From Microbacterium sp. T2.11-28 (lineage in GTDB: Bacteria > Actinomycetota > Actinomycetes > Actinomycetales > Microbacteriaceae): DNA of 64,000 nt. A program made the translations under genes and the position numbers. Every line of letters starts with the position of its first letter. The stretch's first letter is position 1. Shown in pieces: positions 1-7,862 of the stretch. Below the pieces are notes generated by a model. It was not told the DNA's origin, did not search any database, and saw nothing but the letters and a program-made list of their open reading frames with translations. The stretch is taken from assembly GCF_950097975.1 (NCBI RefSeq), contig NZ_CATNHF010000012.1, forward strand, positions 372,001 through 436,000. The letters are read 5' to 3'.

Positions 1-301
1 TCCCCCGCTCCGTTGCGCTACAGAGCGGACGCCCGCGTCGGTGAAGCCCCGACGAGGATCCCCATCCCCATGTGCCGAAGCGGCGGCGCGCGGTACCCCC
101 CAGTAACCACGTCGAATAGATCTGCACGGAGTGTAGTACCTGACGGTCCCGGAGGGAAGGATCCATGTGGACGAATTCGATCGGCGCCCGTCCGCACCCA
201 TAGGGAACTGTCAGCCTGCGCGCTTCGCGTCCGGTCCGGCGGAGGCTAAAGTTGCAGCCACTGCACTAAATCGAGCAGAGACTGCAAGCAGAGAGGTCGC
301 C
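1..301. other. Upstream region with no supported gene
   Basis: No convincing coding region is seen here. The short open frames are arginine/proline-rich and resemble no family I know. The stretch must hold the promoter of the ABC exporter operon that starts at 302. A purine-rich run (AGAGAGG, about 291-297) just before that ATG could serve as its ribosome binding site. No clear -35/-10 pair could be assigned. Confidence 0.5.
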
Positions 302-1054
302 ATGTCCACCGCATCGTCCGCCGAGCCCGCGCGCGCCGCCGCGCCGCCCGTCCCGCCGCCTCCGGTGCTGAGGGCGCACGCGCTCACCCGCACCTACGGA
401 AAGGGCGACACCGCCTTCCGCGCTCTCCGCGGCGTCGATCTCACGGTCGCCCGTGGCGAGTCCCTCGCGATCGTCGGCCGATCCGGCTCCGGGAAGTCGA
501 CCCTCATGCATCTGCTGGCGCTGCTCGACCGGCCCACCACGGGCCGGGTCGAGGTGCACGGCACCGACGCGTCGACGCTGTCGGCCAGGGAGCTGAACCG
601 CGTGCGCAACAGCGAGTTCGGCTTCGTCTTCCAGCAGTTCTTCCTCACCGCCGGACAGACCGTGTTCGAGAACGTGAGCCTGCCGCTGGTCATCGCCGGC
701 GTGGCCCCGAAGGAGCGACGACGGCGCACGCTGGAGGCCCTGGACTCCCTCGGCCTCGCCGACAAGGCGGGCAATCGCGCCACCGACCTCTCGGGCGGGC
801 AGAAGCAGCGCGTCGTCGTCGCCCGCGCCCTCGTGGGAGAGCCGTCGGTGATCTTCGCCGACGAGCCCACCGGCAACCTCGACACCGCGACCGGCGGGCA
901 GGTGGAGGACATCCTCTTCGGCCTGCGCCGCGACCGCGGCATCACCCTCGTCGTCGTCACCCACGATCACGAGCTCGCCGCGCGCTGCGACCGGTCCGTC
1001 ACGATCGCCGACGGCCTCGTGGTCGCCGACCGCCCCGCGGAGGTGGCGGCATGA
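302..1054 (+). CDS. ABC transporter ATP-binding protein (MacB/LolD type)
   Basis: A 250-residue ATPase that would energise the permease encoded just downstream at the inner face of the membrane. Visible motifs are Walker A GRSGSGKST (59-67), the Q-loop region FVFQQFF (about 109-114), signature LSGGQ (163-167), Walker B VIFADEPT (183-190) and the switch His in VVTHDHE (221). The spacing and the phrase DEPTGNLD are typical of the MacB/LolD/FtsE group, which handles export or lipoprotein release rather than import. The frame stays open upstream to 167, but the ATG at 302 has an AGAGAGG before it and gives a normal N-terminus. Its stop overlaps the permease start by 4 nt. The substrate cannot be told from sequence. 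Confidence 0.93.
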   Translation: MSTASSAEPARAAAPPVPPPPVLRAHALTRTYGKGDTAFRALRGVDLTVARGESLAIVGRSGSGKSTLMHLLALLDRPTTGRVEVHGTDASTLSARELNRVRNSEFGFVFQQFFLTAGQTVFENVSLPLVIAGVAPKERRRRTLEALDSLGLADKAGNRATDLSGGQKQRVVVARALVGEPSVIFADEPTGNLDTATGGQVEDILFGLRRDRGITLVVVTHDHELAARCDRSVTIADGLVVADRPAEVAA

Positions 1055-2352
1055 GGGCCGTCGACGTCGCCCGGTCGGCGACGCGCAACGCGTTCCGGAG
1101 CAAGCTGCGGACCACCCTGACCGTCCTGAGCCTCTTCGTCGGCGCGTTCACCCTGACCCTCACCACGGCGCTCGGCGCCGGGGTCAACGACTACGTGGAG
1201 CGGCAGGTCGCGACCGTCAGCACCGGCGACATCCTCCTCGTGAGCCCCGCCGCGTCCGTCGACACCGGCGACGGCCCCGCCGAGTACGACCCCGACGGCC
1301 GCCAGCAGGGCGGATCGGCGGGCCCGCTCGGCGCCGGGAGGCTCCTCAACCAGGACGACATCGACGCCGTGGCCGCGATCGACGGGGTCTCGCGGGTCGA
1401 AGCGGTCAGCCAGCTCACCGTCGACTGGATCGCCGCCTCCGGCGACGCCGGCGACACCCGGTTCGAGCTCACGGTCAACCCGACCTCGTCGATCGGGCGC
1501 AGCGACCTCGTCGCCGGGGCGCAGCTCGACCAGGACACTGCGCGGTTCGAGGTCGTCCTGCCCGAGGACTACGTCGCGGCCCTCGGCTTCGACGGGGCCG
1601 ACGAGGCGATCGGCCGCATCGTCACCCTCGGCTACGCCGACGCCGAGCGCGTCGACCAGCAGGTCGAGGCGACGATCGTGGGGATCGCGCGGGCGAGCCT
1701 GCTCGCCTCCGGCGCGGGCGCCAACGCCGCTCTCGTCGACGAGGTGTCGGCGGCGCAGGCCGTGCCGGGCCAGCCCCGCGCCTGGCCGCTCGCGGTCGCC
1801 ACGCTCGAGGGCTCGGGCACCGGCGGCGCCGTGACCGCCGACGACATCGCCACGGTCAAGGACGCGCTCGCCGGCGCCGACCTGGCAGGTCAGACCGTCG
1901 AGGACCAGCTCGGCGTCGTCCAGACCGTCATCAACGGCATCATCGGGGTGCTGAGCGCCTTCGCCGCCATCGCGCTGCTCGCGGCATCCTTCGGCATCGT
2001 CAACACCCTGCTGATGAGCGTGCAGGAGCGCACCCGTGAGATCGGGCTCATGAAGGCGATGGGGATGTCGAACGGGCGCGTCTTCGGACTCTTCAGCCTC
2101 GAGGCGGTCGTCATCGGACTCCTCGGCGCGGCGCTCGGCGCGCTCGCCGCCATCGGCGCGGGCACGGCCATCGCCGCCGGGGCCAGCCAGACGCTCCTGG
2201 CCGACCTGCCGGGGCTGCAGATCCTTCTGTTCGAGCCGGTCACGGTGGTGACCGTGATCCTCGTCATCATGGGCATCGCGTTCCTCTCCGGCGTGCTCCC
2301 GGCGCGCCGGGCGGCACGTCAGGACCCGATCGAGTCGCTACGGTACGAATGA
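1051..2352 (+). CDS. ABC transporter permease, MacB/FtsX family
   Basis: A 433-residue integral membrane subunit. It has one N-terminal transmembrane helix (about 20-42), a large extracytoplasmic domain (about 45-285, the MacB periplasmic-domain position) and three C-terminal helices (about 288-320, 343-372 and 392-412). The tail ending ARRAARQDPIESLRYE is the usual FtsX-type permease terminus, and the segment TREIGLMKAMGMS is the typical coupling motif between the first and second C-terminal helices. It overlaps the ATPase by ATGA and overlaps the TetR gene downstream the same way, so the three are translationally coupled. Probable role: export of a drug, peptide or lipid, with the substrate unknown. 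Confidence 0.92.
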   Translation: MRAVDVARSATRNAFRSKLRTTLTVLSLFVGAFTLTLTTALGAGVNDYVERQVATVSTGDILLVSPAASVDTGDGPAEYDPDGRQQGGSAGPLGAGRLLNQDDIDAVAAIDGVSRVEAVSQLTVDWIAASGDAGDTRFELTVNPTSSIGRSDLVAGAQLDQDTARFEVVLPEDYVAALGFDGADEAIGRIVTLGYADAERVDQQVEATIVGIARASLLASGAGANAALVDEVSAAQAVPGQPRAWPLAVATLEGSGTGGAVTADDIATVKDALAGADLAGQTVEDQLGVVQTVINGIIGVLSAFAAIALLAASFGIVNTLLMSVQERTREIGLMKAMGMSNGRVFGLFSLEAVVIGLLGAALGALAAIGAGTAIAAGASQTLLADLPGLQILLFEPVTVVTVILVIMGIAFLSGVLPARRAARQDPIESLRYE

Positions 2353-2993
2353 CGGCAAGGAGTCCGCAGATCATGTCCACCCCGCCCCCCGCACGCCGCC
2401 GAGACGCGGTCCAGAAGCGCCGCGCCATCGAGCGCGCCGCCACCGACCTCGTGCTGGAGCACGGCTACGACGCGGTGACGGTGGACATGATCTGCGAACT
2501 CGCCGGCGTCAGCCCCCGCACCTTCTTCAACCACTTCAAGACGAAGGACGCCGCCCTCCTCGGCCCCGAGCCGCCCGTCGTCGACGAGCAGGCCGCGCGG
2601 GAGTTCATCGTGTCGACCGGGCCGCTGCTGGCCGGCCTCGCCCGCGTCATCCGCATCGACCCCGGCGCGATGGCCGCCGACCCCGCGCTGCTCGCCCGCC
2701 GCATCCACGCGGTCGGGACGACGCCCGTGCTGATGTCGCGACAGATGGAGCGCCTCTCGGCAATCGAGGCGGAGCTGCGCGAGATCGTGCTGCTGCGGCT
2801 GCGCACGCAGTGGCCGGGCGACGATCCGGCGGAGCGCGCGGAGCAGGCGGAGCTCATCACCCACCTGCTGGCGGGACTCATGCGCCACATCGGGCTCACG
2901 TGGGCGCGGCAGGTCGAGGCGGGGGAGACGCCGACGATCGACCCCGGCGCGATCGAGGACAAGCTCCAGCGCGTGCTCGGAAAGCTCGGCTGA
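2349..2993 (+). CDS. TetR-family regulator of the ABC exporter operon
   Basis: A 214-residue protein with an N-terminal TetR helix-turn-helix (about residues 22-68). The recognition region reads VDMICELAGVSPRTFFNHF, a clear TetR signature. The C-terminal ligand domain is family-specific and not recognisable. The gene starts inside the stop of the permease gene (ATGA), so it is the last gene of the exporter operon and probably represses it. A second in-frame ATG at 2373 would give a slightly shorter protein. It is not related beyond the fold to the other TetR proteins in the window. Confidence 0.9.
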   Translation: MTARSPQIMSTPPPARRRDAVQKRRAIERAATDLVLEHGYDAVTVDMICELAGVSPRTFFNHFKTKDAALLGPEPPVVDEQAAREFIVSTGPLLAGLARVIRIDPGAMAADPALLARRIHAVGTTPVLMSRQMERLSAIEAELREIVLLRLRTQWPGDDPAERAEQAELITHLLAGLMRHIGLTWARQVEAGETPTIDPGAIEDKLQRVLGKLG

Positions 2994-3021
2994 CCGGCGC
3001 GGGCCGTCGCGCGCCCGGGCG

Positions 3022-3687
3022 TCAGGCGATCCAGAACGGGACGGTGGCCACGGCCGCTCCGGAGACCATCAGCGCGATGGCGATCGGCACCGACCTCGGC
3101 ACGGTCCCGGTGCCGAATCTCCGCACCAGCGACTCCAGACGCTCCCGCACTCGTCGACGTGCGATCAGGCCCACCGTCAGCAGGACGAGGCAGGGCAGGC
3201 AGTAGACCACGGTGTATCCGGCGATCACCGCGAGTCCCGCCGCCGCATCGACCTGATTCGCGACGAGGCGCTCGATCGCGATGAAGTACGGGAAGGCGTT
3301 GGGCAGATCGGCGGCGGTCACCATCACGCCGAAGGGGAGCGCCGTCCACGGGCCGAACCACGGCGGCAGGGCGATGGGACGGCGCGTCCGTTCGCGCAGG
3401 CGCCGGACGCCCGCGAGCACGAGGGCCGCGCCGGCGGCCCCGAAGGCCACGAAGCGCAGCGCGATCACGATCCCCTCCACGGCGCCGGCGGCGGCTCCGG
3501 CGGTGAGGAACAGGGCCGCGCCCACGACGAACACCGTGAGCGCGGCGCCCAGCACCGCCGCGCACGCGACGAGGGCGGGCCTGCGCGGCGCCGCGATGAG
3601 GATCAGCATGACCGAGATGATCGTCGCGGGATTCAGCGAGTCCAGCAGGGCGAGACCCGCGATCCCCAGCAGGAGCGCGGCGCTCAC
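3022..3687 (-). CDS. GAP-family (Sap/LysE-like) membrane protein
   Basis: A 221-residue polytopic membrane protein with about six hydrophobic segments. It has the family-style N-terminus LALLDSLNPATIISVMLIL and a second half-motif FGVMVTAADLPNAFPYF, typical of the GAP/Sap (sulfolipid-addressing-like) group of small transporters related to LysE/cadmium-export folds. It starts with GTG, which overlaps the stop of the upstream TetR gene (GTGA), so the two are one transcription unit. Likely function: efflux of a small molecule or lipid controlled by that TetR. The substrate is not deducible. Confidence 0.72.
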   Translation of the reverse strand: MSAALLLGIAGLALLDSLNPATIISVMLILIAAPRRPALVACAAVLGAALTVFVVGAALFLTAGAAAGAVEGIVIALRFVAFGAAGAALVLAGVRRLRERTRRPIALPPWFGPWTALPFGVMVTAADLPNAFPYFIAIERLVANQVDAAAGLAVIAGYTVVYCLPCLVLLTVGLIARRRVRERLESLVRRFGTGTVPRSVPIAIALMVSGAAVATVPFWIA

Positions 3688-4208
3688 GCGGGCAGGTCCG
3701 GCTCCGGCCGGCCGACGAGGAGGAAGGCGGCCAGCTCGTCGACGAGGTCGGGCGCCGACTCCACTCCGGCGACGGCGTTGGCGACCAGCGCGTCACCGAC
3801 CAGCCGGATGACCCGGGCGCGCACGGGATCGCCGACCTCGGCCTCGATCAGCGCCTCCCAGCGCTGGATCGCGACGCGCGCCTCGTCGAGCATGCCCTGC
3901 ATGGCGGGGTCCGCGGGGCGGAAGGCGGCCGCGAGGGCTCGCAGCAGCTCGCGCTCCTCGACCCCGGGGAGCGACAGTCGCAGCCAGGTCTCCGCCGCGG
4001 AGTTCGTCCGGGCGGCGGCGTCCATCGCCGCGTCGACGTCGCCGATCACCTCGTGCGCCAGTGCCGCGAGCAGCGCCGCGCGCGAGGGGAAGTGATGGAT
4101 CAGCCCGCCCTTGGACACCCCTGCGGACTCGGCCACGGCGTTCAGCGACGGCACGACACCGCGCGACAGCACGAGGCGTCGCGCGGCGCTCAGGATGACT
4201 TCTCGCAT
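3684..4208 (-). CDS. TetR-family regulator
   Basis: A 174-residue repressor. The first residues, REVILSAARRLVLSRG, lead directly into a TetR helix-turn-helix (SLNAVAESAGVSKGGLIHHFPSR, residues about 21-43). The frame stays open far upstream, but the ATG at 4208 is the correct start because the HTH begins immediately after it. It heads an operon with the GAP-family membrane protein. A partly palindromic ACC/GGT-rich block lies just before the start (4220-4244) and looks like its own operator. The TetR_C variant is not identified. Confidence 0.9.
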   Translation of the reverse strand: MREVILSAARRLVLSRGVVPSLNAVAESAGVSKGGLIHHFPSRAALLAALAHEVIGDVDAAMDAAARTNSAAETWLRLSLPGVEERELLRALAAAFRPADPAMQGMLDEARVAIQRWEALIEAEVGDPVRARVIRLVGDALVANAVAGVESAPDLVDELAAFLLVGRPEPDLPA

Positions 4209-4219
4209 GCATCGATGAT

Positions 4220-4244
4220 AACCAACCAACCGGTCGGTCGGTCG
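4220..4244. promoter_or_regulatory. Putative TetR operator (ACCAACC/GGTCGGT repeats)
   Basis: Left half AACCAACCAACC, right half GGTCGGTCGGTC, centred on CCGG at 4230-4233. Nine of twelve base pairs across the centre are complementary. AACCGACCGGTCGGTT-type sites are common TetR-family operators. It sits 12 nt before the ATG of the TetR gene at 4208, so it probably mediates autoregulation. Confidence 0.55.
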
Positions 4245-4254
4245 ATCCCAAAGA

Positions 4255-4304
4255 CATTTAGTGTCCTGCGTGACAGTAATTGTGATACTGTCCGTGAGGA
4301 CGGT
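4255..4304 (+). promoter_or_regulatory. Promoter of the SnoaL-like gene with two MarR-type sites
   Basis: Two copies of the locus palindrome lie here: TGTCCTGCGTGACA (4262-4275, one arm degenerate) and TGTCCGTGAGGACG (4289-4302), 27 nt apart. The same TGTCC-N4-GGACA motif recurs at 5612, 5638, 6280 and 7808. The spacing suggests two dimers on about the same DNA face covering the core promoter of the gene at 4329. Confidence 0.6.
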
Positions 4305-4328
4305 ATCTACCGCAGACAAGGAGACATC

Positions 4329-4685
4329 ATGAGCAAGGACCTGAGCAATGCAGACCTGCCGGCAGCGGCGCGCGGCTTCGTCGACGGATGGCAGGGAGGT
4401 GACGCCGAGAAGGTCGCGAGCCTGTTCGCTGAGGACGCGGTGGCTCACGACCAGGGGGAGACCCACCGGGGCCTCGCGGAGATCCGCACCTGGATCGACC
4501 GGGACATCAACCTCTTCTCGACCACGCTGACATTCCTTCGGGCGCGCGAGGTCGACGGGATGGTGGGGGCCTCCTACCGCCTCGAGGGCGACTTCCCGGG
4601 CGGCGTGGTGGATCTCGAGTACCGGTTCCGGCTCGACGACGAGGGGCGGATCGTCGAGCTCGACTTCGCTCCGGCCCCGGCGTAG
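4329..4685 (+). CDS. SnoaL-like / nuclear transport factor 2 fold protein
   Basis: A 118-residue single-domain protein. The pattern AAARGFVDGWQGGDAEKVASLFAEDAVAHDQG, then GLAEIRTWIDRDI and a C-terminal LEYRFRLDDEGRIVELDFAP strand pair, is that of the NTF2-like/SnoaL superfamily: cone-shaped folds used as small-molecule binding or isomerase/hydrolase domains. The start is fixed by a good AAGGAG at about 4317-4322, 7 nt before ATG. Its promoter carries two copies of the TGTCC-N4-GGACA operator shared with the neighbouring SDR, AlkC and hydrolase genes, so it is likely part of the same MarR regulon. The catalytic activity, if any, is unknown. Confidence 0.78.
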   Translation: MSKDLSNADLPAAARGFVDGWQGGDAEKVASLFAEDAVAHDQGETHRGLAEIRTWIDRDINLFSTTLTFLRAREVDGMVGASYRLEGDFPGGVVDLEYRFRLDDEGRIVELDFAPAPA

Positions 4686-4702
4686 CCCTCCCGGACGACA
4701 GC

Positions 4703-4742
4703 GAAGAGGCCGCCTCCCCGCGATGGGGAAGGCGGCCTCTTC
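4703..4742. terminator. Bidirectional terminator hairpin
   Basis: Twelve-base perfect arms GAAGAGGCCGCC (4703-4714) and GGCGGCCTCTTC (4731-4742), with a further TCCCC/GGGGA pairing inside. It lies between the convergent SnoaL-like and SDR genes. Confidence 0.8.
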
Positions 4743-4763
4743 AACGCTCCGCAACCCCCGGAG

Positions 4764-5549
4764 TCAGGTGGTGCGGACCGTTCCGCCGTCGATGACGACC
4801 TCGGTGCTGACGATGGCCGAGGCCCGGTCGGAGACCAGGAACCCGACGAGATCCGCGACCTCCTCGGTCTCGGCGAACCGTCCCAGTGGAACGCCCCCGA
4901 GCGAGTCCATGACACGCTGTGCGGCGGCTTCGCGGCTGATCCCGTTGGCCTCGGCCAGCCGGTCGTAGAAGACCGCGGTCGCCTCGGTGCTGATGCCGCC
5001 GGGGCTGATCGCGTTCACGCGCACGCCCTTGGGCGCAAGTTCGGTCGCGAGGCCCTTGCTGTACGTGCGCAGCGCTGCCTTCGCGGCCGCGTAGGGAAGC
5101 GTCGACTCCCACTGCGGCTGCACCCGCTGGATCGAGGTGAAGTGGAGGACCACACCGGATCCCTTCGCGATCATGCCGGGGATGAGGGCGCGATCGAGGC
5201 GCACGGCGCCGAGGAAGTTGAGCTGGAGCTCGGTGATCCACTGCTCCTCGGGGACGGCCTCGAAGCCGCCCGCCGGCGTGGAGCTTCCCCCCACGACGTG
5301 CACGATGATGTCGACGCCGCCCGCCTTCTGCAGCTCCGCGGCGACGAGGTCCGTGCCCTCTTTCGTGGAGGTGTCGGCCGCGATGAAGCGATCGGGTCGC
5401 TCGTACCCGGGCGGCATGGACCGGGCGCTCACGTAGACGTCGGCGCCGAGCTCACGGAGCCTGGCGACCACCGCGGCGCCCGCGCCCTTCGTCCCTCCGG
5501 TGACCAGCGTCCTGCGACCGTCCAGGCGATCGCGATCGGGGTGTGCCAT
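4764..5549 (-). CDS. SDR-family NAD(P)-dependent oxidoreductase
   Basis: A 261-residue classical short-chain dehydrogenase. Visible are the nucleotide-binding TGGTKGAG motif (17-24), a D-T pair (59-60), the VVGG stretch replacing NNAG (85-88), the catalytic Ser in HFTSIQ (139) and Tyr153/Lys157 in YAAAK, followed by the NAISPGG cofactor segment. The ATG at 5549 was chosen because GGAGAG precedes it. An upstream in-frame start at 5606 would add 19 unusual residues and run into the promoter. Two MarR-type operators (5612-5625 and 5638-5651) lie just upstream, so it seems to have its own promoter although it follows the MarR gene on the same strand. The substrate is unknown. Confidence 0.9.
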   Translation of the reverse strand: MAHPDRDRLDGRRTLVTGGTKGAGAAVVARLRELGADVYVSARSMPPGYERPDRFIAADTSTKEGTDLVAAELQKAGGVDIIVHVVGGSSTPAGGFEAVPEEQWITELQLNFLGAVRLDRALIPGMIAKGSGVVLHFTSIQRVQPQWESTLPYAAAKAALRTYSKGLATELAPKGVRVNAISPGGISTEATAVFYDRLAEANGISREAAAQRVMDSLGGVPLGRFAETEEVADLVGFLVSDRASAIVSTEVVIDGGTVRTT

Positions 5550-5611
5550 GTGTGCTCTCCGTCGCTCGATGGATCTCGGGACGGTCGCCTCTGTGGCGGC
5601 GCCCAAGATTA

Positions 5612-5651
5612 TGTCTCACAGGACAGTAACATATTGCCGTCCCACAGGACA
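5612..5651 (-). promoter_or_regulatory. Promoter of the SDR gene with two MarR-type sites
   Basis: TGTCTCACAGGACA (5612-5625) and CGTCCCACAGGACA (5638-5651) match TGTCC-N4-GGACA with one mismatch each. They are 26 nt apart, nearly the same phasing as the pair at 4262/4289. They separate the end of the first MarR gene from the SDR start at 5549. Confidence 0.6.
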
Positions 5652-5675
5652 TAAATATGCGAGCAGCGGGGCGCG

Positions 5676-6206
5676 TCAGGACTCGGCGGGGAGGAGACCT
5701 CGCTCCAGCATCCGATCCGCCGAGGCGATCGCGTCCTTCACGAATCTCTGGGTCAGCTCGGTGTAGCGGCGGACGTCGGCCGGGGACCACCCCGCGAGCA
5801 CCTCGGCGATCATCCGATCGCCGAGCGCGTAGACGCCGCGTGCGGCCTCTTCTCCGGCGGGGGTGAGGCTGATCAGGGTCGCGCGGCGGTCGGTCGGATC
5901 CTTCTTGCGCTCCACGAGCCCGTCGCTCTCGAGCCGCCGCACGATCTTGCTGACGTACGAGGCGCCGGTCGCCAGCACTTCGGAGAGCGCGGTGGGACGC
6001 ATCGGTCCCCACGCGAGAAGGTGCCTGAGCGTCTGATGGGACGGCTGGTCGATCGTCTCGCCGCTCTTGGCGAGGATGTCGCCCTGGAGGGCGGGAGAGT
6101 CCCACAGGAGGATCAAGGCACTGAGGTTGGCAAGCAGTTCCGACCGGTAGGGGAAATCGCTCGCGCTCAGTGATCGCGAGCCGTCGCCTGTTCTGCTGTT
6201 CTCCAC
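5676..6206 (-). CDS. MarR-family regulator, paralogue 1
   Basis: A 176-residue winged-helix protein. The MarR core is recognisable: LRHLLAWGPMRPTALSEVL (helix 2), YVSKIVRRLESDGLVER (recognition helix) and DPTDRRATLISLTPAGEEAA (wing with the conserved D-x-R-R). It is very similar to the regulator at 8566-9105, sharing blocks such as ARGVYALGDRMIAEVL and SALILLW. It is divergent from the AlkC gene. The intervening DNA has a perfect TGTCC-GCTA-GGACA palindrome (6280-6293), the likely autoregulatory site. No cysteine-based sensor is obvious, so the inducer is unknown. Confidence 0.92.
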   Translation of the reverse strand: MENSRTGDGSRSLSASDFPYRSELLANLSALILLWDSPALQGDILAKSGETIDQPSHQTLRHLLAWGPMRPTALSEVLATGASYVSKIVRRLESDGLVERKKDPTDRRATLISLTPAGEEAARGVYALGDRMIAEVLAGWSPADVRRYTELTQRFVKDAIASADRMLERGLLPAES

Positions 6207-6279
6207 ATCGCGACTCTATCGACAATGGTCCCCGCGACAGTTTCTCCCGGTCCGGCCCGCCGATGACGGGGAATATTGA

Positions 6280-6293
6280 TGTCCGCTAGGACA
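6280..6293. promoter_or_regulatory. MarR operator between marR-1 and the AlkC gene
   Basis: A perfect inverted repeat, TGTCC-GCTA-GGACA. The flanks extend it as ATTGA on the left and TTAAT on the right. It lies in the divergent region 6207-6310, placed to control both genes. It is the best match to the locus consensus together with 7808-7821. Confidence 0.7.
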
Positions 6294-6310
6294 TTAATAC
6301 AGGAGAGGCG

Positions 6311-7483
6311 ATGAGGCCTCACGAGAAGAGAGGGAGGCTCATGGGCACGATGGACGAACTCATCGACCCCCGCGCCGTCCGGGGCCTGCGGGAGTCGCTG
6401 CGGGCTGTGGCGCCCGGGTTGCCGCTGCGGGCGCTCGCCGACGCCGAGCGCGCTGTGCCGGGGAGGCGGCTGCGGGAACGCGTCGACATCGTGCGCGATG
6501 CGCTGAGGGAGGACGTGCCCGCCGGATTCGCCGCCGCTCGCCGCGTGGCCGTCGATGTCCAGACCGTCCCGCGATTCGGCGGGTGGATGATCTGGCCCCT
6601 GAGCGAGTTCGTCGCGGCCCGTGCCCTCGAGAGCGGATCGGCGCTCGATTTCGATGCGGCGATGGACGCGCTTGCTCAGCTCACGATCGGACTCAGCAGC
6701 GAGTTCGCGGTGCGCAACCTCCTGATCGCTCGGCCGGAGCGTGCTCTGGCCACGATGCGAGGCTGGACCGGCCACGAGAACGAACACGTGCGCCGGCTGG
6801 CCACCGAAGGGTCGCGTGCGTATCTCCCGTGGGCCCGGCGCGTGCCCTGGCTCATCGCGCACCCCGGCGCGACACGCGAGATCATCGACGCCACCTATCG
6901 CGACGCGGCGGAGTACGTGCGCCGCTCCGCCGCCAACCACCTGAACGACCTCAGCCGCGTCGACCCGGCGTTCGTGGTGTCCGTCGGTCGAGGCTGGCAC
7001 GCGGACCCCGATGCGAACACGCCGCGAGTGCTGCGACACGGCTTGCGCACCCTCGTGAAGAAGGGCGATCCCGGAGCGCTGTCCCTCCTGGGGTACACGG
7101 GCGACGGGCTTCGAGTGAGCCGCCCCCGGCTCTCCCGTTCCACGGTGTCCGCGGGCGGCGCGGTCGAGTTCTCCGCGACGGTGACCAACGGCGGCGGCGT
7201 CGCGGCCACGGTGGCGATCGACTACTCCATCGGGTTCGTGCGTGCCAACGGCACTCTGAGTCCGAAGACCTTCAAGCTCGCCTCGCGCACGCTCGCCCCG
7301 GGGGAGAGCGTCGTGGTGGCGAAAACGCACTCGTTCCGTCCGATCACGACCCGCACCTACTATCCCGGGCGGCATCACGTGACCGTCCAGGCGAACGGCA
7401 TCGCATCGCCGCCGGCGGAGTTCACTCTGCTGGGCGACGACGCCGCGACGCCGGCCGACGATCGGCGAGGAGTGGACGGATGA
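6311..7483 (+). CDS. AlkC-like DNA alkylation-repair glycosylase with C-terminal Ig-like domain
   Basis: A 390-residue protein. Residues about 60-260 match the HEAT-like-repeat DNA glycosylase family AlkC/AlkD. Diagnostic segments are HVRRLATEGSRAYLPWARR, YVRRSAANHLNDLSRVDP and RHGLRTLVKKGDPGALSLLG. Residues about 268-375 form a beta-rich segment (SAGGAVEFSATVTNGGG ... LAPGESVVVAKTHSF) in the position of the Ig-like domain known from AlkC. The family removes N3-methyladenine-type alkylated bases by a non-flipping mechanism. AGGAGAG precedes the ATG at 6311; a second start at 6341 with GGGAGG is also possible. It overlaps the ATL gene by ATGA, so the two repair functions are co-translated under a MarR operator. 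Confidence 0.8.
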   Translation: MRPHEKRGRLMGTMDELIDPRAVRGLRESLRAVAPGLPLRALADAERAVPGRRLRERVDIVRDALREDVPAGFAAARRVAVDVQTVPRFGGWMIWPLSEFVAARALESGSALDFDAAMDALAQLTIGLSSEFAVRNLLIARPERALATMRGWTGHENEHVRRLATEGSRAYLPWARRVPWLIAHPGATREIIDATYRDAAEYVRRSAANHLNDLSRVDPAFVVSVGRGWHADPDANTPRVLRHGLRTLVKKGDPGALSLLGYTGDGLRVSRPRLSRSTVSAGGAVEFSATVTNGGGVAATVAIDYSIGFVRANGTLSPKTFKLASRTLAPGESVVVAKTHSFRPITTRTYYPGRHHVTVQANGIASPPAEFTLLGDDAATPADDRRGVDG

Positions 7484-7776
7484 CCGAGCTGACCGCCCGG
7501 ATCGTCCGAATCGTGGCATCCATCCCCGCAGGGCGGGTGATGACCTATGGGGCGATCGCAGGCGAGGCGGGCACGAGCGCCCGGGTCGTCGCGCGGGCGC
7601 TGCACGGTGCGGGGCACGAGATCCCCTGGTGGCGCGTCGTCAACGCCGAGGGGCGACCCTATCCGGGTGCCGCACGTGCCGCACACGATCGGTTGATCGA
7701 GGAGGCGACGCCGCTCAGCGACGACAGTGAAGACCTGCGGGTGGATCTCACGCGCGCGTCGTGGGTTCCGGACTGA
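7480..7776 (+). CDS. Alkyltransferase-like (ATL) protein, MGMT-family DNA-binding protein
   Basis: A 98-residue protein consisting only of the DNA-binding domain of O6-alkylguanine alkyltransferases (IPAGRVMTYGAIAGEAGTSARVVARAL, then the active-site loop). The usual PCHR active site reads PWWR here (residues about 50-53), so the alkyl-accepting Cys is replaced by Trp, the hallmark of ATL proteins. ATLs bind O6-alkylguanine and hand the lesion to nucleotide excision repair without transferring the alkyl group. It is translationally coupled (ATGA) to the AlkC-like gene, so it completes an alkylation-damage pair: N-alkyl base removal plus O6-alkyl lesion flagging. Confidence 0.88.
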   Translation: MTELTARIVRIVASIPAGRVMTYGAIAGEAGTSARVVARALHGAGHEIPWWRVVNAEGRPYPGAARAAHDRLIEEATPLSDDSEDLRVDLTRASWVPD

Positions 7777-7807
7777 CCCTTGGCATTCGACCTTTGATGG
7801 GTAATAC

Positions 7808-7843
7808 TGTCCGCCAGGACACTAAATAGTGTCCGACAGAAAA
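7808..7843 (+). promoter_or_regulatory. Promoter of hydrolase/marR-2 with MarR-type sites
   Basis: A perfect TGTCC-GCCA-GGACA (7808-7821) is followed by a half-site TGTCCGACAG (7830-7839). The junction also forms an 18-nt palindrome, GGACACTAAATAGTGTCC (7817-7834). This is the fourth promoter in the locus with the same motif. Confidence 0.65.
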
Positions 7844-7862
7844 CTATCGAAGGAGAAGGACA

